Source: Lepiota brunneoincarnata
Taxonomy: Eukaryota; Basidiomycota; Agaricomycetes; Agaricales; Agaricaceae
Direction: 5' to 3'
Assembly: GCA_023014365.1 (NCBI GenBank)
Contig: JAEBUN010000004.1
Span: forward strand, 2,294,001 to 2,358,000
DNA length: 64,000 nt
Under the pieces are notes generated by a model, which did not search any database, was not told the DNA's origin, and saw nothing but the letters and a program-made list of their open reading frames with translations. Position 1 is the stretch's first letter, and each line of letters starts with the position of its first letter. Position numbers and translations under genes: made by a program. Positions 23,798 through 33,056 of the stretch are shown in pieces.

Positions 23798-24600
23798 ATG
23801 GCTTCTACAATTGCGATCCCCCCTGAGTAATTTCCCTTTATTGATTACGAACTCGGCACAGTCATTTACGCTCCTCCCTTCCAGCTACAAATATGTCGTT
23901 GCTAGTCTACTCCCGAACGCTTGGCTTCTGTTGGGTCAGGCCATAGTGGTTGGGAGGTTCAGAAAGAAGGCTGGGATTCCCTATCCCCAATGTGCGTCCG
24001 AACGCCACAAACGTTAGATACCGCCGCTGACGCTCTCGATATTACTGCAGTATACGCCGAGAAAGCCGAAGTCCAGGCATCGCGAGATGCCCATCTCTTT
24101 AACTGTGCCCAACGTATGTATTTCCCGCGGTCAAGTTGATCTATGGAGGCTGATGAAGTAACTTTCGTGCAGGCGCTCATCAGAATACACTGGAGATATT
24201 GCCAGTTGTCTTGATCACGTACGTACTACATTTCATCTTATCGTCTCTCACTGACTCGGCTCGCCGTGGACAGTATCCTGGTCTCTGGACTCAATTTCCC
24301 GAGGTCCTCTGCCTTGTTATCTATGGTCTGGGTCGCTTCTAGGATCGCGTACACGCGCGGATATGCTACTGGTGAACCAAGCAAGGTACGGGTCTGCGTT
24401 TATTCAAGGGCCTCCACAAGGAGCACTGACATATACTTTATTCGCGCAGAGGTCTGGGATTCTGTACCATATAACAACTCTCGGCACAATGGGTGCGTTA
24501 ACGCTGTCGATTCCGGTCTGAGCATCTTGCTGACCAGCCTGTGTAGGCTTGCTTTTGGTTAATAGCTATATCGCTGTCACCCGCTGGGTTTTGGCTTGAG
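23798..24600 (+). CDS. MAPEG protein, microsomal glutathione S-transferase 3-like (copy 2)
   Basis: MASTIAIPPE joins YKYVVASLLPNAWLLLGQ after the first intron, then FRKKAGIPYPQ|LYAEKAEVQASRDAHLF and NCAQR|AHQNTLEILPVVL. The next helix is ILVSGLNFPRSSALLSMVW, followed by YTRGYATGEPSK and RSGILYHITTLGTMG. The last exon codes GLLLVNSYIAVTRWVLA and a stop at 24600. All introns have GT..AG ends and the frame is intact, so it should make a full four-helix MAPEG protein. Motif change GDPKK to GEPSK sets it slightly apart from copy 1. Substrate specificity cannot be read from sequence. Confidence 0.87.
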
Positions 24601-25246
24601 CTTCTGGGCCTCACATCTGTTACCTGCCACCCCTTGTAGAGCTTTCTTTCTGCGCAAATGAAATGTTGTCTGGAATCGCATTTCCATTCATGATTGTTTG
24701 ATACAGCTCAAATACTGTCTCGCTTCGCATTGATCTGCCTGCAACTTATTTCGCAACAGTCGGGATTCAAAATTCGGGCGACGAGTGTGTCACAGATTTG
24801 ATGAGGGTGACTTCGTTGTCTCACTGAAGTGTTTGGTCCAGAGGATACGGAGATACGGGAGACAGGTATCTGGTCATCAGACTGGTTCGTAAGCAAAAAC
24901 GACACGTCAGCGTCTGAGGAAAGCAGGTTCTGACAAAGCCAGAGGTCACTGCAGGGATGTGCCAAGTTTGTTTTGATATGGGTTGCATGATTGTTCGGCC
25001 TGAATTGACAAGTGATTCATATGGCCGGCATTGTTGGCTCCCCTTGGTCGTTTGATCATCGGCACTCGATGCCGGATGCCTGACGTGTCCCAGGCTGCTG
25101 TTGCCTCTATTTTGAACATTATCGTGGTAGATTTAAGGCGACATGAGAAACACAGTAATGCAGGGATCGACCAGCTCACGCCTCCTAGCACATCTTTAAA
25201 CATTCAATATACAATACCCATCAGTTTGATCATCCTTGCTGGCAAG
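24601..25246. other. Intergenic between MAPEG copies 2 and 3
   Basis: 646 bases without a supported gene. An open frame runs into the degenerate copy 3 from 25031, but its upstream part does not resemble any MAPEG sequence. Confidence 0.45.
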
Positions 25247-26022
25247 ACGTCCTCTAGCATTGCAATGTGCAGGGAGTGAGATCGGATATTCAAGCGTCTT
25301 GTTCTTTCGCTGACGGGTAGGTTGTTAACAGATATGCTTATGTTGCTGGTTCTGTGATACCCACCGTCTGGCTACTTGTCTATCAGAGCTTGTTGGTCGG
25401 CAGGTATAGGGAACGCGCGGGGATCATATACCCACAACCGTATTTGGAGTTAATGGGTATAATTTCTCACAAATCGACACAGTGTACATAGAACAGAAAG
25501 AGGTGGAGGTCTCGAGACACGCCCACCTCTTCAATTGCGCACAACGCAAGTGGTTTATAGACCTTGATTGGATCTCACCATTGACATTAGTGGTTTAGGT
25601 GCTCACCAGAACACCCTCCAGTGGATTCCCTTTGTCTGGGGAACGTGAGTCAGCAATCGGGGATCTTAACATTCCGCGGGCGGTTGATACTGTTCGTAGG
25701 CCGATTGTTCCTGGAATCAATCACCCAATCCTGGCGGCTTTAAACATGTTCCTGTGGACTATTTCCCGTGTCCAGTACACACGCGGATACGTTACGGGAG
25801 AGCCAGATAATGTGTGTTGACTCTATCCCACATGGAAAACTGATAACAATTAGATGTAGCGGACCAACCCCCTTCTCTTTGTGACTGGGTTTGGAAAGCT
25901 AGTAAGTGTGTGTGGTTCGCACTGACGTGGGATAGGGCCTGATCCCTTTTTGTGCAGGGCTCCTTATGTCGAATACCTGGAGTTTCGCAAACCTGATCTG
26001 GAGGGGGATCACTGGTGCTTGA
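25247..26022 (+). pseudogene. MAPEG copy 3, decayed microsomal GST3-like gene
   Basis: The copy aligns exon by exon with its neighbours: TSSSIAMCRE, YAYVAGSVIPTVWLLVYQ, RYRERAGIIYPQ, YIEQKEVEVSRHAHLFNCAQ, AHQNTLQWIPFVW, INHPILAALNMFLWTISR, YTRGYVTGEPDN and a last exon NTWSFANLIWRGITGA. Lesions: the start codon is ACG at 25247; one extra C at 25438/25439 shifts the exon 2 splice phase; the donor at 25546 is GC instead of GT; and a G is missing at the donor near 25901. An internal ATG at 25262 could in theory start translation but would not repair the phase errors. It is closest in sequence to the inverted copy at 38.3 kb. Confidence 0.75.
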
Positions 26023-26178
26023 TCTTTTGTAGTTTTTGTAGGTAGAAAGGTAACATGATTGAGCGTGTGAAAGTGAAATGAGGTTCTCCACGGACAGCGA
26101 CCGGAGACGAGGGAACATCGAAAGAGCGTTACTGGAAGAGGTTGGTTGATTCATGCCATCCCTCTACCGCAGACCACC

Positions 26179-27703
26179 ATGCCCAAAGCTTCATCTCGTC
26201 CGTCCCTTCCTACATCTTCCTCTGATTTTGCCCTTCCTGCATCTTCATCCTCCACCCCCCTTACCCCTTCCTCTTCCTCTGCCCTCGATGACCCCTCCTT
26301 CCTCTTCTCCAGGTTCCGTCGCCCCAGTCTTTCCCAGAAGAGCGCCTTATTTGGTGAAGGCCGTCTTCACAGTCCGCTCACCACCTCCTTCACTCCCCCT
26401 TATACACACTCGAGACGGCGCAGTCGAAATGCGTCCTTCTCCATCACGGAGGAATACGAGAGTGACAGAGAGCGCATGGTCACAGACTCTCCAACATCGG
26501 GGGCCAATACTCCACCCCTCAAAGCACCTGATAGTAGCGAAGAGGACCTTAATGCGAAACCTGGACCTTCAGTTTCGAAGGTCCCGCCTCTTACTCCACC
26601 GAGGCGCAAGTCTTCCGCTGGTATGGATGGACAAGAAAATTACGGTCTAGTTACCAGCTCGGGGAAACGCATTCACTGTCCCTGTACGTTTTCTTGACCT
26701 ACAAGAAATTGTTATCGGAAAGAAGCTTAGACACGACCCGCAGCTCAAGCCTCCACGCCTGCTTAATTTGCTAGCAGAGTCATGTCCGGAGGAAGCAGAA
26801 GTCAAATCTGAGGCTGCATTCCAGCGCCTTGTTACATCCTGCTCAGAACTACCTCTCCAACCTCGAACCCCACGGACAGCGACTGATCGGGGTCGGTACC
26901 CCGAGGAAGCGGTCCACGAGGAATCTCAAAGGGAAGACACTCCGAGCGACGATGATGAGGCGGAGACAGAGGAGCCTTTTGCATTTTCTGCCTCTGGTGG
27001 AAGCGAGCCAATTAATATTCAGAAGCCTTTGACCCCTGCAGGGAGTATCAATAGTGATGGAATGGGTATGAGCCTTTCCGAGACCTCTTCCGATTCGAAC
27101 GCAATGGAGATTGACATGGTGAGCGCCATCGCTGGTTTACGTGATTGGGGGCTGAGTATATATTTCTGGATAGCCCTTTGGATCACCTTCGATGTCCTCT
27201 ATGATATCGACACCGATAAACCAATGGCGGTATACACCCCCTCCCACCTCTACGAGCGCGATGCGGTCCAATAAGCGCAAATGTAGGTTGGCAGCAGCAC
27301 GTATTTCTGAACCAAAGTTTATGAGTTAGTTTCAGTCGATGATCGGTTTGACCCGTATCCGACGAGCAACAAGCGCAGGGCCGTATCTCCTTCCTTGGCT
27401 GCCCTAGGAGAAAACCAAAGAACACCCATGGGTCGAGGTAGCAATTCTCGATTACCTATTGCCATGCCCATCAGTATCCCTGGCTCACAAGTGAACTCTG
27501 CCGCATCCTCACCAACCATTTCCGGTAGCTATCCACGGCTTTCAACTTCGGTTGGTGCGATGTCTTCCAGTCCGACGATGCGTTCCACCATTGGACTTGC
27601 TAGCCCCATCTTGAGGCCTATAATGCGGAGAAGGGGAGATGGGGAAGAGAAGGAGGTTGAAGGTGCAGGGGAGGCTGTAAATGGGCTGACTTTGGGTCGG
27701 TAA
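26179..27703 (+). CDS. Unrecognised Ser/Pro-rich conserved-looking protein
   Basis: Start MPKASSRPSLPTSSSDF at 26179; an overlapping frame from 26153 is Leu/Pro-rich and is taken as a shadow. Exon 1 is Ser/Pro-rich with SLSQKSALFGEGR and SRRRSRNASFSITEEYESD. After an intron follow LKPPRLLNLLAESCPEEAEV and KSEAAFQRLVTSCSELPLQP, the best helical candidates. An acidic part (DDDEAETEEPF) comes next. Later exons join SAMRSNKRK|FDDRFDPYP and SNKRRAVSPSLAALG, a basic motif that looks like a nuclear signal. The C-terminus is Ser/Pro-rich and ends VNGLTLGR. Likely nuclear and phosphorylated. Function is unknown to me; the middle helices and the KR-rich motif are what one would search with. Four exons are inferred. 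Confidence 0.6.
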
Positions 27704-28326
27704 CTGCGGCTTGGAACGGGTAGATTTCTATTCTGTATTGTCTTTGGATTTTGAGCATTTGCGGATCCCCGCTTTGCAATACTGTGCAATTCTAATGTAA
27801 GTGCATTATTATCATCATTCCCTGTTCTGTCGTTGACATCCGATCCCCAGACTCTTGCGCTTAAGATTATAGCTCATGTGTAGGATAGGCAATTCTGCAA
27901 TTATTAAGAAGTTTAATGTAATGGTGTTCACGGAGATTGGTTGGCATCACGTGTCCAGAAATATTTCAGTAGGCATTTCCATCATCCCCCGAGGTTGGAT
28001 CGAACACCGAAACTGTTGTTCTCGCCACCCTGTGGCCTCGCCTGATCCACACCTTTTACACCACCGCACTTCACACAGTAAACGACTTCCAGTCATCATT
28101 CAATTCAAAAACACGCACGGCAGGCTCCAATTAGACCTCTTCCATCACACCGTTCACGTATCACCATCCACGTTGTCCGTGTCAGGGCCTTGGCTTTCAC
28201 GCATCGTGACATCCGAAAACCGCAAGGAGAACAGCTAGTTAGGACGGATAACCGCACAGCAGTTTCACGCCCTGCTGTGAAGGAACTTTTGAAGAAGATA
28301 TATACATATATATATATACGTCCAAC
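27704..28326. other. Intergenic upstream of the Nop6-like gene
   Basis: 623 bases. A TA-rich microsatellite (TATATACATATATATATATA-like, 28299-28318) lies directly before the start codon of the next gene. No gene is supported; open frames on the minus strand are shadows. Confidence 0.5.
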
Positions 28327-29708
28327 ATGCCTGGAACGATCGCCACTGCAACTACAACTCTTGTTCCTTCCCCCGCTACAAATACGATTGCAGCATCTAC
28401 TCCCGCCGCTAACCAAAAGTTGACCAAGAAACAGAAGAAGGCGCTCGCTTTCCGTGACAAGTCCGCCAAACTCAAGAACAAAACCAGGACGAAGCAGACT
28501 GAGGATGAGTTCGCTGAAATGGCGTATCATGGGGGCCCTCTCGTGGAAAAGTCGGATCGCTCTTACGATAAGAGCGATCAAATGGAAATGGGAAGATTGG
28601 AGAGGGAGGGCGCAGAGGGCTCCGAAAGAGGAGGTGAGGAGGCAGGTCAAGGTGAGGAGAGGGCTCCTAATGTCCGGGTGGCGGCGCGGGAAAGGGAGCG
28701 GCACAAGGGGGAGAAACGCAAACGGGAGCGGTCGGATGACGGGCTGGATGAAGCCGAGCACAGGGTCACAGAGAAGAATAAGAAGCGCAAAAGAGAGAAA
28801 GTTGAGTTTGGAGTGGGTGGGGTCGCGAAAGGTGAAAGGGAAAGGGAAAGGGAAGGGGAAAGGGAAGGAGAAGCCGAGGAGGAAGTGAGCAAGGGCGAAA
28901 GAACGGGGAGGAAGAATAGCGTGAAGGAGAGGGGGAAGGAGAAGGAAAAGCAGAGATTGATCTTGTTTCTTGGTGAGTTTTGTAGTCTTCCTTCGGGTAT
29001 TAGGAGTTCACCTTCGTGTCTACAGGGAACTTGAGATATACAACCTCTGTTGACACCATCAAGGCACATTTCTCTGCTTGTGGCAAGTCAAAGCTTGGCT
29101 TTTCATATTCTCTCTATACTAACGACACAACCCGCTCAGACCCACCACCCGAAGTCCGCCTCCTAACACCTAAGTCCTCTTCGACTGGCAAAACCACCAC
29201 CAAATCCAAAGGTTGCGCTTTCCTTGAGTTCACGAACCGTGCTGCTCTCCAGCAGGCACTTAGACTTCACCATTCAATGCTTGACGGTCGAATGATCAAT
29301 GTCGAATTGACTGCAGGTGGGGGCGGGAAGGGGGAGAAGAGGATGGAGAAGGTGAGGGAGAGAAACAAGACACTTCTGGGACAGCGGGTGAGCCTATATT
29401 TCATCGGTGTCCGGGGCCAGTACTTAATCGTGTTGATGGATTGAATTTGCGCTTCGCAGAAAAAGAAAGCAGAAAAAACGGAGTCAAGAGACGGCTCGTT
29501 GCCCTCGAGGCCTGATAAACCGCAACGCTATTCAGCGACATCTGGTATTGAACAGTCGTCTTCGAAGAAACGGACATGGTCGGTTGGGGATGTTGCCAAA
29601 GATGAGGTTCACCGAGGAGGGAAGAAACACAGGACAGCTTCGAGATCTCGGGGTTCTCGGAAGACAAAGGACTGGGCGACAGGGGTCAATGCTATACCTG
29701 TCAGCTAA
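28327..29708 (+). CDS. NOP6: Nop6-like nucleolar RRM protein
   Basis: The N-terminus has KLTKKQKKALAFRDKSAKLK, a basic nucleolar-type stretch. A long Lys/Glu/Arg-rich region follows (28590-28960), partly coded by GGGAAA repeats. An RRM begins with LILFLG|NLRYTTSVDTIKAHF (RNP2, split by an intron near 28972) and ends KSKGCAFLEFTNRAALQQAL (RNP1). Immediately after comes GRMINVELTAGGGGKG and VRERNKTLLGQR, the conserved tail typical of yeast Nop6-type RRM proteins. A second intron lies near 29387-29459. About 420 residues, longer than yeast Nop6 because of the charged insert. It should act in early small-subunit ribosome assembly in the nucleolus. Confidence 0.85.
28836..28872 (+). repeat. Purine repeat (GGGAAA-type) in coding sequence
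   Basis: GGGAAA/GGGGAA units in a row code a run of Arg, Glu and Gly in the charged region of the Nop6-like protein. Confidence 0.7.
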
Positions 29709-29918
29709 GATGCAGCTCGTTCATAATTCATCTTTGCTATATACAACAGTACACTTGCTTCCTGGGCTTGTAATTACTTAGGCCACTGGTTCGGGCTTTC
29801 AGTCTGCGATTGGGTATTCGGCAGTCAATGCACGTGTATTATAGTCCGTATCGATAAAGAGAATGCGAAAAATCTCCGATAATAATAAACATGCAGATAA
29901 ACAAAGGAAAGGTGTGTA

Positions 29919-31280
29919 TCATGAAACCAAGATAAAAACGAGGAACTATGAAAATAGTACATTAGTATCCAACAAATAAAGAAGTGGAGAGACTTGAACG
30001 CACGAAGACAATTAGGACCCCGAACATCTTCAGCATCAACCATCGGTTACTCATCATGCTCGCCAAGTATTTTGACAGTTCTCCATGGGCAGCATTAATA
30101 TTGCTTTCAACGTCCAGAACGTTATCGTCAATCCGCTGTACCGTTTCTCGTTGCTCAGCGACCATGTTGGCTAGTTGACTGAAGATCTGGCCGAGCTCTG
30201 CAATGGTCGTTTCAATAGACTCGATGGCAGTGGAGCGTTGTTGGATATAAGAATCCTGTGGCGGTATAACATTAGCAAAGAGACCATAGCCGCCAGCGGG
30301 ACCCGACGGACCTGCTGCTCGACCATTTGCATTTGCATAAAAGCACCGCCTGCATTTCCGCTCGTACCTTCACCTTCTTCTGCCGATGTCAGGTCGAGAG
30401 CAAGGACGTCTCCATTTTCACTTGGCGTTGCTCGCCCCTTGCCCTTGAAATCTAGACGATTGGAGGTACCGTCACCCATTGGGTCATTTCTAGAGGAATT
30501 ATAGAGTACTGAATCTGAGGACCAGTAAGCTTTTTTGTAGACTTGATGCATGACGAGCCTACTTGGAGGTGCCTGTGCTGCAGCTGATGCTGCGGTGTAC
30601 ATAAATTGCTCCGTCCGTGTTTTCGACTCCTTCATATTCTATGCTCGAATAACGGTCAGGGGGTAGGGCGAAAAGAATATGGGGACTGGACTTGCCTGTG
30701 TCCGCACTTCCAGTACATCCTTAAATGCCACACTGGTATTCGCAAGTTTGCTCTGTAATAGCATGACGACATTGTTCGTATGCTCTTCTAGTTGTTTGCC
30801 CTCCACCAACGGTGACGAACTGCTCGCGTTCCGTTGCTTGACGTATGCCCGGAGAGCAGCAATTTGCTTGTTTATATGTGCAATATCTTGCTTGATAATA
30901 TATGTCAGTTCCTGTCGATCCAGTGTCAGTACAACCGGATATCTTTTGTACATAGCAATGCATAGCGCACGCTGATTTCTACAGGCCGGTCATCGAACAA
31001 AGTCTTCCGCTTCGCTACTATGGATAGACGGTTAGCCCCTGCCCGAACTAGAATGTTGAAAAAGAGTATGGAGCATACACTGGGCAAGCTTGTTGAGCTT
31101 GAGGGTGGTATTGCTAATGTCCTTCCCAATCGCAGACGCCATGCGCGAGAACTCGCTTTTGCTATTGGACAACCTGTCCTGGAGGAGTCGTTGCTTGGAT
31201 TCTGTGCCACGTGTGGCGGAACGGTTGCGGATGGAGTCAACGCATGCTCTGAACTCGTTTGTGCGGTCCTGAACGGGCAT
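29919..31280 (-). CDS. SED5: Golgi syntaxin Sed5 (syntaxin-5)
   Basis: The start at 31280 gives MPVQDRTNEFRACVDSIRN; DRTxEF is the Sly1-binding peptide of Sed5. The Habc part includes EFSRMASAIGKDISNTTLKL, LAKRKTLFDDRPVEI and ELTYIIKQDIAHINKQI. A linker (MKESKTRTEQFMYTAAS) leads to the Qa-SNARE motif: QQDSYIQQRSTAIESIE, IAELGQIFSQLANMVAEQ (zero-layer Gln in IFSQ) and VQRIDDNVLDVESNI. A last intron (GTGCG..CATAG) is needed to finish the C-terminal anchor, MLKMFGVLIVF|FLVFILVS, stop at 29919. Without it the frame reads into an implausible tail. Sed5 is the target SNARE for ER-to-Golgi and intra-Golgi fusion. Its upstream region holds one copy of a duplicated promoter block. Confidence 0.93.
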
Positions 31281-31370
31281 TGTGGTAGATGTTCAGAGAA
31301 AGGGAATCAAGATGGTAAGGGTTTGGGCGAACAGCACAGGCACATAATGTCAGAATGCAATGGGGTTGTT

Positions 31371-31558
31371 AACGTGGCGCACGTGATTGGACGCGGTCAC
31401 AGCCATGGCGGGGCTGCTGCTTCGAACGCCAGGGAGAGTGTGTCGCTCGCTCAGAGGCTTATGCTCTAAACCCCAACGTGCCGAAGAGACGCAGGTTTTA
31501 TTATTATTTTATGTATAATAGCATGTTCCTGCTGCACGGCTGCGCCTCGAGGCCTTGC
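31371..31558. repeat. Direct repeat copy 1 of promoter block (E-box plus CCAAT)
   Basis: 188 bases about 85-90% identical by eye to 32786-32972. It includes GCACGTGATTGGACGCGGTCAC (an E-box CACGTG and, on the minus strand, CCAAT) split here for length as GCACGTGATTGG and ACGCGGTCAC, and a shared ACGCAGGTTTTATTATTATT end. It sits 90 bases upstream of the Sed5 start codon. Confidence 0.8.
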
Positions 31559-31660
31559 AGCAGTTTTCCACACCCTGATTAATAGGTCCAAGACGATGTG
31601 GGGAGAAAACACTCATGAATTCTGGTATATGACTTTGATTTGCGCAACCGGACGCCTCTG

Positions 31661-31995
31661 ACGGAAAGCATCAATGTTAGACCGGAAAGGTGGCATTCCG
31701 TATCCCAAGCTGCAGCCAGCCTGCCGGGTGTCTAGGGCGATATGCTCACATCTCTAGGTGGTTCCCGCGCCTGCATCGGTCTCCGTTTCTCTCTAGTAGA
31801 GTATGCTATGTCTCCCAGGTTTCTTCTGGATGAAGACTTGCTCTATGACCTTCAGAACGAAGGTAATCTTGCTCACTTTATTCCGGGCGTTCGAATTCGA
31901 CCTTGCCGTTCCCCACCAAGAAATCTGAATTCATAGCACGGCCAGCGCTTAAGACCGACCCCCAGGGCGGACGCCAGCTACTGGTATCGATATGA
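31661..31995 (+). pseudogene. 3' fragment of a cytochrome P450 gene
   Basis: The open pieces read TESINVRPERW, then LPGV, a TAG at 31733-31735 where the family has Trp, then GDMLTSLGGSRACIGLRFSLVE with the heme-binding Cys (GGSRACIG). After a probable intron follows TKVILLTLFRAFEFDLAVPH and, after another, RPALKTDPQGGRQLLVSI and a stop. That is only the last fifth of a P450. It has a nonsense codon and no upstream exons, so it cannot make an enzyme. Retained introns show it came from genomic DNA, not a retro-copy. It lies between the two promoter-block repeats. Confidence 0.75.
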
Positions 31996-32305
31996 CCTAC
32001 CCCACCCTTCTAGGCCTTACAGTACTGGGTTTGCCTCAGCTGAACCTGGTTTTTCACTAGGTTCTTTTCAGTTGTACGATATCCTTAATAAATTGAAGGG
32101 TTCGGAGGGTCTAGTGGGCTACGAACGAGCTCTTCATGCTGATCATGGGAGAGGTTAGGGAGTATCTTGCATGCAATTTCCTCAGGTGATTCTCATCCCT
32201 TGGCAAAACGGACCATGCTTGATTGTTGACCCTGGTCCTCTTATGGCTAGTTTCATACTTACTTGCTTACCTAATATGCCCTGATTAGTCTTCCTATACT
32301 ATCAA

Positions 32306-32377
32306 GGCCCGGCAGCTCAGAGGTCAGCACATGGGGCTAGTTTCCTGAGGTCACAGGTCCAATTCCTGTCTAGGTCA
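32306..32377 (+). other. tRNA-like unit with Pol III A and B boxes (SINE-like head)
   Basis: 72 bases fit a tRNA outline. The end strands GGCCCGG and CTAGGTC pair at six of seven positions counting two wobbles. A perfect T-arm, ACAGG-TCCAATT-CCTGT, lies at 32353-32369. The A box (AGCTCAGAGG) and B box (GGTCCAATTCC) are close to consensus. The D and anticodon stems pair poorly, so a working tRNA is unlikely. A tRNA-derived SINE or a tRNA relic is the better reading. Confidence 0.45.
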
Positions 32378-32580
32378 CTCCTCTCTTTATAATGAGTTGC
32401 TTGGTGCAATTGTGGCTATGTCTAATTTGCATTATCCCTCCACCCCTTGTGTTGAGGCTACAAGGTATTTTGAGGGTCAATGTTTTGGGTTTCTAAAGCT
32501 CCAAACCAATCTATGTGCATCAGAATGGATGGAACTGGTGCAACCTGATGTCACCCTTATCAGCTCTACATACAAACATA

Positions 32581-32780
32581 CAGTAGGTCAAGAAAACTGT
32601 CCCAATGTTTCACTACTTGGAAAGATTAGCCAATGGCAGACCAAGGTGATTATGTAAATACGTGGGAAAATATATAATAATAATATACCATATTGGGATT
32701 TTTGTTATTTGTATTTGCTGCTTGGGATCATTTATTTATTTAAAATATTGACTCATTGGGACAGTTTTTTGACCCACTAT
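32581..32780. mobile_element. MITE-like element with 26-bp terminal inverted repeats
   Basis: The left end AGTAGGTCAAGAAAACTGTC plus CCAATG (to 32607) is matched, inverted, by CATTGGGACAGTTTTTTGAC plus CCACTAT (32754-32780), with one or two mismatches and one base gap. The 200-base unit is AT-rich, has no open frame, and its left side follows TA. The form suits a non-autonomous Tc1/mariner or pogo-type element. It abuts promoter-block copy 2. Confidence 0.6.
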
Positions 32781-32785
32781 TATAT

Positions 32786-32972
32786 AACATGGCGCACGTG
32801 ATTGGACGCGGTCACGGCCATGGCGGTGCTGCTCCGAACGCCAAGGAGCGTAAGGGAGAGTGCTCAGAGGCTTATGCTCTGAACCCCAACGTGCCGAAGA
32901 AACGCAGGTTTTATTATTATTTTTATGTATAATCGCCTGTCCCTGCTGCACGCCTACGCCTCGAGACCTTGC
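32786..32972. repeat. Direct repeat copy 2 of promoter block
   Basis: 187 bases matching 31371-31558, here upstream of the GpsA-type gene. It keeps the CACGTG/ATTGG pair and carries an ATG at 32925 in frame with the GpsA coding sequence. Confidence 0.8.
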
Positions 32973-33056
32973 CAATCACTGCCTCTTATAGCTTGCACTG
33001 CACCTCGTCCTTCTTGCAGTCCCCCCAACTATTCCTCTTTTTCTCGCCCTCTAGCT

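Noticed and set aside
28105..28761. 218-codon minus-strand frame
   Set aside because: It overlaps the Nop6-like gene and its promoter in antisense; the plus strand carries clear RRM sequence.
31020..31469. 149-codon plus-strand frame with His/Gly-rich end
   Set aside because: It is antisense to the first Sed5 exons and then enters the repeated promoter block; no independent similarity or codon bias.
32397..32657. 86-codon frame inside the inserted segment
   Set aside because: It spans the presumed SINE body and the MITE left end and shows no protein motif.
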